Below, piece after piece: positions 18,626 through 26,368 of a stretch of 64,000 nt of DNA. The stretch covers positions 124,001-188,000 of the forward strand of contig JAILXU010000008.1 of the NCBI GenBank assembly GCA_045430275.1, written 5' to 3'. The notes under the pieces are model-generated. The model ran no database searches. It saw nothing but the letters and a program-made list of their open reading frames with translations, and was not told the DNA's origin. This stretch comes from Oceanobacter sp045430275. Its GTDB lineage: Bacteria; Pseudomonadota; Gammaproteobacteria; Pseudomonadales; Oceanobacteraceae. Positions within the stretch are counted from its first letter, which is position 1; each line of letters begins with the position of its first letter. A program made the translations under genes and the position numbers.

Positions 18626-20253
18626 TGCATGCCTGGTTAAGTAGCCTGAACGAAGACCAGATTGCCACCTGGGCCAACAAGGGCTTGCTGCGACGCGGCA
18701 AAAAAACCTTGGCCAACTGCGAGCCTGAATCCTGGCAACTGCAAGCAGATCAGGCCAGCGCCGACATTGATGGCCATCAGCAGCAACTGAACGGGGTTGG
18801 TTTTGATGCACTCAGCTGCAACTGCGCCGCCTTCGGCCCATGCCATCACTTGGTGTCTTTTGTACTCGGCTTGCAAACGCGGGCCAGTCAGCACAACACA
18901 GAAGCAGCAGATACCTCAGATGACACAGTCTCCGAAGCGTTGCCAGAACCCTGGCTGGACGGGGATGTTGATGGTCTGGAGTCAGTATTGGGCAAGGCCA
19001 ACATCGGCAAAGCCCTGCGATGGTTAGCCTGGGGGTATCAGGCTGAGCTGGAATATCGCGATGACGAACTGATCGTGTCACTCGACGCGGGTCAGGAAGT
19101 CCAGCTGCGTATCCCGCGCTATGGCGGCTTGGCCGCCAGTGTGTGCAGTTGCAAGGCCAGTCGTTGTTACCATCGTGCTCTGGTGGTGATACAAACCCGC
19201 CAGCAAGCCGGACTGGCGATTCCTGAACTGGCGGTGCGGCTGTTAGGCGAACAAGAATCCAGACGGGTACAACAGGTGCAACACTGGCTCACTGCCTTGA
19301 TTCTGCAAGGTAATAGCAGCACAGGTCCGGCCTTTATTGATCAGGGGGAAGTGCTGGCCACCGAGCTACGTCAGTGCGACTTGCCACGCCCAGCCAAAGC
19401 CTTGCAAGCACTGGTGGAGCTGCTGCGCCAGCAACAACAGCGCAGCCACGACACCCGCCAACACATCGCTGATCGACTGGCCAATATCTGGATACTCTTG
19501 CGCGGCCTGCAACAACACCCGACTCCTCGCCCCTGGATGGAACTGGCTGGTGAGCATCGACAGCACTATCGTCACCAACGCAACCGAACCTTGCAGGCCG
19601 AAGCGGTTGAAGTCTGGGAAACCCTGAGTGGTTATCGCGGCTTTACCCTGCATCTGCGTGATTGTCACAGCGGGCATTATCTGAGCTGGAGTCAGGCCCG
19701 CAGCCAGGAACAGGATGTCGGCTGGGAACCACGCTCAGCCTGGCGCGATGCCCGACTGGCGGAGATACCTGTACAGCGGTTGCTAAATGCTCCTCACCGC
19801 TTGATCAGCGGCTGGATCAGCCGCGAAGGGCGCTTGTCCGGGCGCGAAGGTACGCAACTGCGCAGGCTGGACGAGCCATTGAGCTACCCAATTCGGGATA
19901 AGATGGAACTGCTGCAACAACGACAACAAAGCCTGCTTTCAGACCCCTGGCGTAAACCGGAAAACACCCTGGCATGGCTGGATATCGCTCACTACGACAC
20001 CATCGAACAAGACAAACATCAGCGACTCTGGCGGCTTGATACACGCGACTCCCAAGGGCAATCCGTGATTCTGCAAGGCACCATCGACCGCTATGGCCGC
20101 AAGGCATTGGATCGAATGCAAGCGCGTCTGCTGCGCCATGAAGCTATCAACGCGGTATTTGGCCCCATTTGGGTAGAACAAGGGCAACTTTTCATTCGCC
20201 CGATCAGCATCCTCAGCGGTGACAATAAGGCGCTGGTACACCTGACCTTGTGA
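18622..20253 (+). CDS. SWIM zinc-finger protein, YehQ-like
   Basis: A 543-residue protein with two zinc-knuckle motifs of the SWIM form CxC...CxH: CNCAAFGPCHH near residue 65 and CSCKASRCYH near residue 173. Such fingers bind nucleic acid or protein. The last ~90 residues (from about 453) form a module, with AHYDTIEQD, RMQARLLRHEAINAVFGPIW and PISILS, that is also present at the end of the protein at 20611-21783. The start overlaps the VWA stop (ATGA). This is the last gene of the coupled core. In Escherichia coli yehQ occupies the same place. Confidence 0.87.
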   Translation: MMHAWLSSLNEDQIATWANKGLLRRGKKTLANCEPESWQLQADQASADIDGHQQQLNGVGFDALSCNCAAFGPCHHLVSFVLGLQTRASQHNTEAADTSDDTVSEALPEPWLDGDVDGLESVLGKANIGKALRWLAWGYQAELEYRDDELIVSLDAGQEVQLRIPRYGGLAASVCSCKASRCYHRALVVIQTRQQAGLAIPELAVRLLGEQESRRVQQVQHWLTALILQGNSSTGPAFIDQGEVLATELRQCDLPRPAKALQALVELLRQQQQRSHDTRQHIADRLANIWILLRGLQQHPTPRPWMELAGEHRQHYRHQRNRTLQAEAVEVWETLSGYRGFTLHLRDCHSGHYLSWSQARSQEQDVGWEPRSAWRDARLAEIPVQRLLNAPHRLISGWISREGRLSGREGTQLRRLDEPLSYPIRDKMELLQQRQQSLLSDPWRKPENTLAWLDIAHYDTIEQDKHQRLWRLDTRDSQGQSVILQGTIDRYGRKALDRMQARLLRHEAINAVFGPIWVEQGQLFIRPISILSGDNKALVHLTL

Positions 20254-20301
20254 GAGTCACATGGCCAAGAGCGTACCAATAAAGAGAAGAGATATAACAA
20301 T

Positions 20302-20583
20302 ATGAACACGGTCATCGACTGGATCACCCAAGGCCAGCTCTGGCTGGCAAAGCTGCAAGCCGTGGGACTGGCCAACGCCAGTCAGAACCTGCTTGACCAA
20401 AGCCATCTCTGGTGCCAGCAAGCAGACGCTCTGGGCTGGCCAGAGCCTAAGAACCTGGCTTTGATACTGGCCGATCCACAACAGCCGCCCACCGACCGGG
20501 CCACTGCATTATTGGATCTGGCCGTGTGGCTATCCAGCGCCCAACGCATTGCCGAAGCCAGCCAGATACAGCCCAACACATAA
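20302..20583 (+). CDS. Small hypothetical protein of the DUF4132/MoxR operon
   Basis: A 93-residue, probably all-helical protein (MNTVIDWITQGQLWLAKLQ; ATALLDLAVWLSSAQRIAEA). It lies 48 bp after the SWIM gene and 27 bp before the next gene, in the same direction, with a weak AGAGAAGAG site before the ATG. No family is recognised. Coding status rests on position and codon pattern. Confidence 0.6.
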   Translation: MNTVIDWITQGQLWLAKLQAVGLANASQNLLDQSHLWCQQADALGWPEPKNLALILADPQQPPTDRATALLDLAVWLSSAQRIAEASQIQPNT

Positions 20584-20610
20584 AACCGATACATCAAGGA
20601 GTTGATGATT

Positions 20611-21783
20611 ATGGGAGTCGAAAGACGTTTCACCATCACCTGTACCTTCCCGGATACAGATCAGGCAAAAGCGGCAAAGTCACAATTAAAGGCCGCTTTG
20701 AAGCAACATGATCACGACCTGAGCCAAGCCTGCCATTCCATCCACTCAATAGATAATATTGCGGCCTATCAAAGGGATACGATCAATATTGAAAGCATCA
20801 AACAAACCAAAGACCGCCTGATGTTTTACGGTTATACCTACACTCCTGAACACGTTGACTGGTTTATGCCATCGCTGGCCAGCATCGGTGCACATCGTAT
20901 CCACTACATCGCAACCGCCGATGGCTATAAAGAGAACAACTGGTATCTGCATGGCAAGCGGGTCAGTAAAAAAACCTTCGACAAGGACAAGCCCAAAAAA
21001 CCCTTATCCCCAAAAGATCTGGAGATCAACAGTCAGCTGTTCTTACCAGAAGGCAGGGCTACCGTCGACGTGACCGTTGGCTCCATACGATGCCTCAATG
21101 AATACGAAGATATGTTTGGCCGGACACTGGTCATTTTCCACAAGGATGATGGCCACGCCATCCTTCACATAGGTAACGGCAAATTGATCGACATGGCAGA
21201 GCCTTTAGCCAAACTGCGTTTTGATGCTGCCTTTGAGCGGATAAAATGGGAAGGCGAGTACTATGCCAAAGCCATGCGTCCGACCAAAATCCAGCAAGGC
21301 TGGGGTACCAAACCTCGCCCGACACGCAAAAAAGCAGGATTCACACTACCCGCTGGAATAAAACGTATTCTGAGCATCAAATCGGAGCTTCAGCAGCCAG
21401 AAGTGCTGCCATCAGAGGATGCTCTGCTCAATGAAACACAACTGCTTGATCTGTTACAGCAAGGGCCAGATCAGCAAACTTCACCTCTGGTTTGGGTGAA
21501 AGTGAAGCAGTATGGAAGCATTGAGGAAGATACTGAAACCCGAACCTGGCATTTATGCATAACGGATGACAACAAGAAGCTTTGGCTGACGCTAACAGGT
21601 GAGTTGTTCTTCAAAAAAGGCCTGTCCAGCAGCAAGGTAATGAACAAAATAGAAGCTCGAATCTTGCGCGAAGAATCCATAACAGCGGTTTACGGCCCAA
21701 TCTGGCTGGAAAATGACCGAATGTTTATGTACCCCATCAGCTTGATCAGCGAAAATAGCGAAACACTCGTTGCGCTGATTTGA
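20611..21783 (+). CDS. Unknown protein sharing the SWIM protein's C-terminal module
   Basis: A 390-residue protein. AAGGAG lies 9 nt before the ATG at 20611 (MGVERRFTITC); TTG at 20602 and ATG at 20605 are too close to it. The N-terminal ~250 residues are unrecognised, with YGYTYTPEHVDWF, NNWYLHGKRVSKKTF and VDVTVGSIRCLNEYEDMFG. A basic linker follows. The last ~95 residues repeat the module found in the SWIM protein: VKQYGSIEED, KIEARILREESITAVYGPIW and PISLIS. This shared module ties the gene functionally to the cluster. A hairpin at 21811-21841 follows. Confidence 0.75.
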   Translation: MGVERRFTITCTFPDTDQAKAAKSQLKAALKQHDHDLSQACHSIHSIDNIAAYQRDTINIESIKQTKDRLMFYGYTYTPEHVDWFMPSLASIGAHRIHYIATADGYKENNWYLHGKRVSKKTFDKDKPKKPLSPKDLEINSQLFLPEGRATVDVTVGSIRCLNEYEDMFGRTLVIFHKDDGHAILHIGNGKLIDMAEPLAKLRFDAAFERIKWEGEYYAKAMRPTKIQQGWGTKPRPTRKKAGFTLPAGIKRILSIKSELQQPEVLPSEDALLNETQLLDLLQQGPDQQTSPLVWVKVKQYGSIEEDTETRTWHLCITDDNKKLWLTLTGELFFKKGLSSSKVMNKIEARILREESITAVYGPIWLENDRMFMYPISLISENSETLVALI

Positions 21784-21810
21784 ACCCTCGCACATGAAAG
21801 GCTTGTCGTT

Positions 21811-21841
21811 ATCCGGGTCTACATAGTCGGTAAACCCGGAT
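21811..21841 (+). terminator. Hairpin ending the rightward operon
   Basis: ATCCGGGT at 21811-21818 pairs with ACCCGGAT at 21834-21841 across a 15-nt loop and is followed by CTTT. It is a plausible weak terminator between the converging arms of the cluster. Confidence 0.45.
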
Positions 21842-21946
21842 CTTTCCAAGACCATTCACTTAAGTTTAGCCCTGTTTCCAGCAGGGCCAGAAACCAGTTC
21901 AGATACGGTAAATTTCAGAAATAGTCTGTCCGCAATGGGTGTCAAA

Positions 21947-22564
21947 TTAACCTGATATATCTGTAAAGTGATCTTCAGAAATAACCCTGACACCATACTT
22001 TTCTGCCATCTTAAGATCCTGTTTTTGTACGTCACCACATGTTACAACCAGGCTGGTGTTACTATTAATATGTTCAACTCGAATAACTTCGAATTCTTCT
22101 TCTGCGAACTCAATGGCTGCAAGGCAAGAGTCTGTAATTTCTCCCACAATGGCAATATTCATACCCATAATATCAATATCATATGGCTCAGGCAGCCATT
22201 TCCATTGAATGCTATAGTAATCATCATGCATTTCGGAATTCAGAAAATACCCATATTCTCCAACTTGACTATTAAAAATCTCACCCTCGATCCTGCCTGC
22301 GCCTATATTTTCCAGAAACTCGAAAATACTTTCTTCATCAAAAGAAGTAGCGGTATCAAACTCAAGATTGAAAACACCACCTTCAATCTTGAACTTTATA
22401 TAAAAATTCAAGTAGTACTCCGGATCATAAATGCATTCACACTCATCCAGACTCCTGAAGGAATCATAGTCTTTGCCATTAACAAAACCTATGAATTTTT
22501 TTATATTTTCACATCCTAAACTGTCTTTTGGCTCTACATATACATTGAAATACAATGATGACAT
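21947..22564 (-). CDS. BRCT-like domain protein, copy 1
   Basis: A 205-residue protein, tandem paralog of the next gene. Residues 1-130 are an unrecognised acidic, aromatic domain (SLYFNVYVEPKDSLG; NAGR-like IGAGRIEGEIF). Residues about 132-205 read as a BRCT domain: GMNIAVVGEITDS, IRVEHINSNTSLVVTCGDV, AEKYGVRVISEDHF. This fits the BRCT pattern of a hydrophobic strand, T.LV.G, a helix and GV.VISE..F. GAGGATGTAAC precedes the ATG. The gene is AT-rich compared with its neighbours, suggesting separate acquisition. BRCT domains bind phosphoproteins, DNA ends or poly-ADP-ribose; which applies here is unknown. Confidence 0.72.
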   Translation of the reverse strand: MSSLYFNVYVEPKDSLGCENIKKFIGFVNGKDYDSFRSLDECECIYDPEYYLNFYIKFKIEGGVFNLEFDTATSFDEESIFEFLENIGAGRIEGEIFNSQVGEYGYFLNSEMHDDYYSIQWKWLPEPYDIDIMGMNIAIVGEITDSCLAAIEFAEEEFEVIRVEHINSNTSLVVTCGDVQKQDLKMAEKYGVRVISEDHFTDISG

Positions 22565-22602
22565 GTTACATCCTCGAAATTAGCATTAAATTAAAAATAT
22601 TT

Positions 22603-23217
22603 TCAAGATATATCTAAGAAGTGTTTTTCAGAAATAACTCTTACACCATACTTTTCTGCTGCATCAAGATCCTCTTCTCTGACGTCACCACAGGTTACAA
22701 CCAGATTGGTATCACTATTAACATGTTCAACCCGAACAATATTGAAGTATTCCTCTGCATTTTCAACTGCCTTACAGCAAGAGTCTGTAATCTTCCCCAA
22801 AACAGCAATATTCATACCTGTAATATCAATGTAATGCGGCTCAGGCAGCCATCTCCATTCAACATCATAATACCCATCACACTCTTCATCATTAAGATAA
22901 TAGCCATACTCGCAAACCTGGCTGTAAAAGATCTCAGTCTCAATTCTGCCCGCACCTATACTTAAAAGAAATCCCAAAATCTCTTCTTGCTCAAAAGAAG
23001 TACAGGTATCAAACTCAAGATGAAAAACATTGCCTTTGATTTTAAACTTTATATCAAAATCCAAGTAGTATTCCGGATCATATATGCATTCGCCTTTATC
23101 CAGATTTCTGAAGGAATCATAATCTTTACTGTTTATAAACCCTATACAGTTCTTTATATTCTCATACCCTGAACTGTCTTTGGGCTCTACGAACATTTTA
23201 AAATCCAGTGATGACAT
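22603..23217 (-). CDS. BRCT-like domain protein, copy 2
   Basis: A 204-residue paralog of the adjacent gene, with an identical GAGGATGTAAC ribosome site and the same MSSL start. The N-terminal domain has MFVEPKDSSGYENIKN and SIGAGRIETEIFYSQV. The BRCT-like C-terminus (about 131-204) has GMNIAVLGKITDS, VRVEHVNSDTNLVVTCGDV and AEKYGVRVISEKHFLDIS. The two copies are separated by 38 bp and must be co-transcribed. They follow the three leftward DUF4132 genes (69 bp after the third), which links them to the system. Low GC like copy 1. Confidence 0.73.
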   Translation of the reverse strand: MSSLDFKMFVEPKDSSGYENIKNCIGFINSKDYDSFRNLDKGECIYDPEYYLDFDIKFKIKGNVFHLEFDTCTSFEQEEILGFLLSIGAGRIETEIFYSQVCEYGYYLNDEECDGYYDVEWRWLPEPHYIDITGMNIAVLGKITDSCCKAVENAEEYFNIVRVEHVNSDTNLVVTCGDVREEDLDAAEKYGVRVISEKHFLDIS

Positions 23218-23286
23218 GTTACATCCTCGTAATGAACATCAAGTTAGCAAGATTGTATAGTTCCTGCATTCCTATAAAAGCCGCCT

Positions 23287-26200
23287 TCAACTCTCAGCGG
23301 CGCTCTCTTCCTTAATAGCCAGTGCTTCCATCTGTTTCAGGTGGCCCATCAGGGTAGCCTGCTGTTCCAGTGTCAAAGCACTAACATCCATTTTTGTTTG
23401 GGGTTTATAAATCTCCAGATATTCAACTTTAATTGGTTCTACGCTTTGAAACCCCCAAAAGGCTGGAAATCGGCCATGGATAAGATTTACTTGTATTCCT
23501 TCGGCAGCAAAGTTCAAACTGTGGTTTTCAACCGTTGGGCCATCCGTAATATTCCCTTCTTGATAACCGAGCTTTTTCAGCAAGGCTGACAGTTTTCCCT
23601 GATAAACGATCAAACCTTCAGGAGCCAGAATCCGGTTACCGCATCGGATTTGATCTGGTTTCGGCAGCTGCCTGGGCACACTAAACTGATCGATCAGAGG
23701 CTCCAGTTCATAGTCTGCCAAATATGCCTGCCACTGTGCCCCTTCCTCAGCAAACTGTGCACGAACGGGATGCCAAAGCCGGATCTGGCTGCCAGTTGGG
23801 AGTTCTACTGCGTCATCATTCACATCAACCAGCGACAGATCTTCTGATATACGGAAGCTTTGGCCACTATCGGCACACCAGATCAGGCTACGTCCCAGTG
23901 CGCCCATCAATGCATGTTGTACAAACAGCCGACGCCAACGGTCCAATGACCAGCATTTGCCCACCTCCAAAGCAGCCAACATACGCGGCTTTTGACGACG
24001 AGCGACCAGGCCAATGGATTTTCTCAGACTTTTGAACTGTTCCTGGGCCAGTTCCCACTCTGGCAGGTATTCCGCTTTACGGGGTTTGGGAACACTTTTG
24101 CTGGATTTACCGTTATCACTGATCACCCGTAAGGTCAGATCCCCTTGTAACTTAAGCTCGTAATGCTTGTCACCGATGTCAATGTGAACGCCATTAGTGA
24201 GACCAAAATCCGACATGATGTCATCCAGTAAATCACTTAATGTAATACCCCTACGACGCGCCGCATTGGCCAACCCCAGGTTTGCATAGGAGTTAATCGA
24301 TGCCTTGTATTTTCTGGATGTCGCGATCTCCTGAGTCCGAAACAAGGCGTAGTCCGTGTCAAATGTCGCCATTATAATAACAGCCCCTTCGGCTCGACTT
24401 TTTTTGGGGCCATTCCATTTGTTAATAGCGGGAATCAGCATATCAACCAGATGATTATCTTCTGGTGCCAGCCATCGACTGGTACGCGGTAGCCATTTTT
24501 TCTTTGGGTCGCCAGTTTCATCAATCCAGTATTTCAACAACAACCGAGCAATGGATGAACGCGATTGCTTTGGAATATGCTCAAGCAGTTGGTTCGCCAA
24601 TGGCGGCAGAACATCCAGAGACTCAGCCTTGACGTGCAACTGCAACAAGACTTTCCCTGCCTGAACTGACAGCGGAGCCATATTTGACAATATATCTGGA
24701 GTAGCTAACTGATCAATTTGCTTGAGGAAACGCTTCATTCCAGCCGCCTCTTTTTCCAGCGACTCCAGTGAACCGTCCAAAACATCACTTTCTGCTACAG
24801 ACTGCTCTACGCCCATGGCTGCAAGTTTTTCCTGCACCCTACTGGCTGAACCCAGATCCATTTTTCCGCTCGCCAGCAGTTTTTCCAGCAATGGGATAAC
24901 TTCCGGTTCCTGGCGTTCCAGCAACAGGTCTCGTGCAGACTCCATCAATTTCTTAGATGGTTTTGTGACCCAACCACAAGCTTCGATTTGCGATAGCGGG
25001 AGAACCAATGCCTTGTTCTTCAAGGCTTCGACCAATGATTTAGAACTGTTTTTCTTGATCACCGAGGTAATATATGGAAGCGTTTTTTCAAACATGCTTG
25101 CATCAAATAAATTCAGCAAACCAGCAAGTTCTGTACCAGAAAGTGTGGCTACTTGCTCTGAACAGGTAGCAATTATTTTATCCACTGAAGGCTTATAGTC
25201 AGACTGCTTAGAATATTCGCAACCCGCATACGAGGAAATTTTCTTCAGTACACCAGGAATTAACTGATGGTGCTGTTTTTCCAGCAAAAACCTGGTCAAT
25301 TCAAGATCAGGGTATTGAATTTTTCCTTTATTGAAAAATCGAATAAAGTCATCTTCATTATTTTGGATCAGACGATCAAATACCTCTGTCACTCTGGCCC
25401 TATTGGCTTTCTTGCCATCAATCAGACTTATCAGCTTTTCGATTCGACCTTCTTTTTCATATTCTGACGCATCAGGATTATAATCCCACCACATTTCAAT
25501 AATGCGTTCGTCATAAATCCAGTTGTACGCATTCAGAAATTCTGGATACTGCTCAAAAAAGCCGATCCAGTCATCCCAGTGATTAGAGCTATTGTGCTGC
25601 CCATTAGAACTCGCACTAATAATATCATAAGCCAGTTCTGTATTATGCAATGCCAATTGTTGGCGCTCAGAAACGGGAATGGCACAAATAAATGACTGCC
25701 AAGGAATTTTATTCTTTTCAAACAGATCCGCACCGTTCAGTTCTTTATACAACCAGCGAATATATTCCAGGCTTTCACTTTCAGTCATATCCGGATAATA
25801 CATCAGCTTAATCGATTTTATAGCAACACCACCCGGATAAAAGGTTTCTGCATTGGCAAGTGTCCGATCTTTTTGCCAGCTATCCAGTTTCTCCATATCT
25901 CGTGCAAACCAGACTTTGGCTTGCTCGGTCAGCTCTGGTGATCGTGCTGGCCATTCATCGGTACTCGACGGTAAATAACCCAAAGGAGCCATCACCTCTG
26001 CTAATCTGAACCAGAGTTGATCGTCGCCATGCCAAGGACAATCTTTCTCTTTCTCCCACGGTCTTGCCCCATAAACGCTAATCAGGTTTAACCGAGTGTT
26101 AATGGCTGGGTTCTGTTGTTCCAGCAGCGCCATCACTTCTTCCGTTCGCCCAGCTAGCATACGCCGAATCAGTTCATCTCCCAGAGAACCATCAATTTGA

Positions 26201-26331
26201 TTGCCATCTTGATCCCTCACTCTGCCGGGATACCGAGTAACACTCATCCACTCTGGTGACTTGGCCCATTCGAGTAATTGCTCGTTGGAGGCATAAACCA
26301 GTTGTGCCTCCCAGATTTCTTCATTCAGCAT
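23287..26331 (-). CDS. DUF4132 protein, copy 3
   Basis: The largest paralog, 1014 residues. The N-terminal ~690 residues are helical repeats. The core starts near residue 705 with DIMSDFGLTNG (the usual LTP is replaced), then LQGDLTLRV, KSVPKPR, RSLIWCADS, SFRISEDLSL, IRLWHP near 852 and DYELEPLIDQF. It ends LEQQATLMGHLKQMEALA plus a short acidic tail. The ATG at 26331 has AAGGAACGATGAC upstream. It lies 37 bp after copy 4 and so shares its transcript. Its C-terminus is more diverged than those of copies 4 and 5. Confidence 0.87.
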   Translation of the reverse strand: MLNEEIWEAQLVYASNEQLLEWAKSPEWMSVTRYPGRVRDQDGNQIDGSLGDELIRRMLAGRTEEVMALLEQQNPAINTRLNLISVYGARPWEKEKDCPWHGDDQLWFRLAEVMAPLGYLPSSTDEWPARSPELTEQAKVWFARDMEKLDSWQKDRTLANAETFYPGGVAIKSIKLMYYPDMTESESLEYIRWLYKELNGADLFEKNKIPWQSFICAIPVSERQQLALHNTELAYDIISASSNGQHNSSNHWDDWIGFFEQYPEFLNAYNWIYDERIIEMWWDYNPDASEYEKEGRIEKLISLIDGKKANRARVTEVFDRLIQNNEDDFIRFFNKGKIQYPDLELTRFLLEKQHHQLIPGVLKKISSYAGCEYSKQSDYKPSVDKIIATCSEQVATLSGTELAGLLNLFDASMFEKTLPYITSVIKKNSSKSLVEALKNKALVLPLSQIEACGWVTKPSKKLMESARDLLLERQEPEVIPLLEKLLASGKMDLGSASRVQEKLAAMGVEQSVAESDVLDGSLESLEKEAAGMKRFLKQIDQLATPDILSNMAPLSVQAGKVLLQLHVKAESLDVLPPLANQLLEHIPKQSRSSIARLLLKYWIDETGDPKKKWLPRTSRWLAPEDNHLVDMLIPAINKWNGPKKSRAEGAVIIMATFDTDYALFRTQEIATSRKYKASINSYANLGLANAARRRGITLSDLLDDIMSDFGLTNGVHIDIGDKHYELKLQGDLTLRVISDNGKSSKSVPKPRKAEYLPEWELAQEQFKSLRKSIGLVARRQKPRMLAALEVGKCWSLDRWRRLFVQHALMGALGRSLIWCADSGQSFRISEDLSLVDVNDDAVELPTGSQIRLWHPVRAQFAEEGAQWQAYLADYELEPLIDQFSVPRQLPKPDQIRCGNRILAPEGLIVYQGKLSALLKKLGYQEGNITDGPTVENHSLNFAAEGIQVNLIHGRFPAFWGFQSVEPIKVEYLEIYKPQTKMDVSALTLEQQATLMGHLKQMEALAIKEESAAES

Positions 26332-26368
26332 GTCATCGTTCCTTGTTGGTGTGTTCGTCAGTCAGAAA

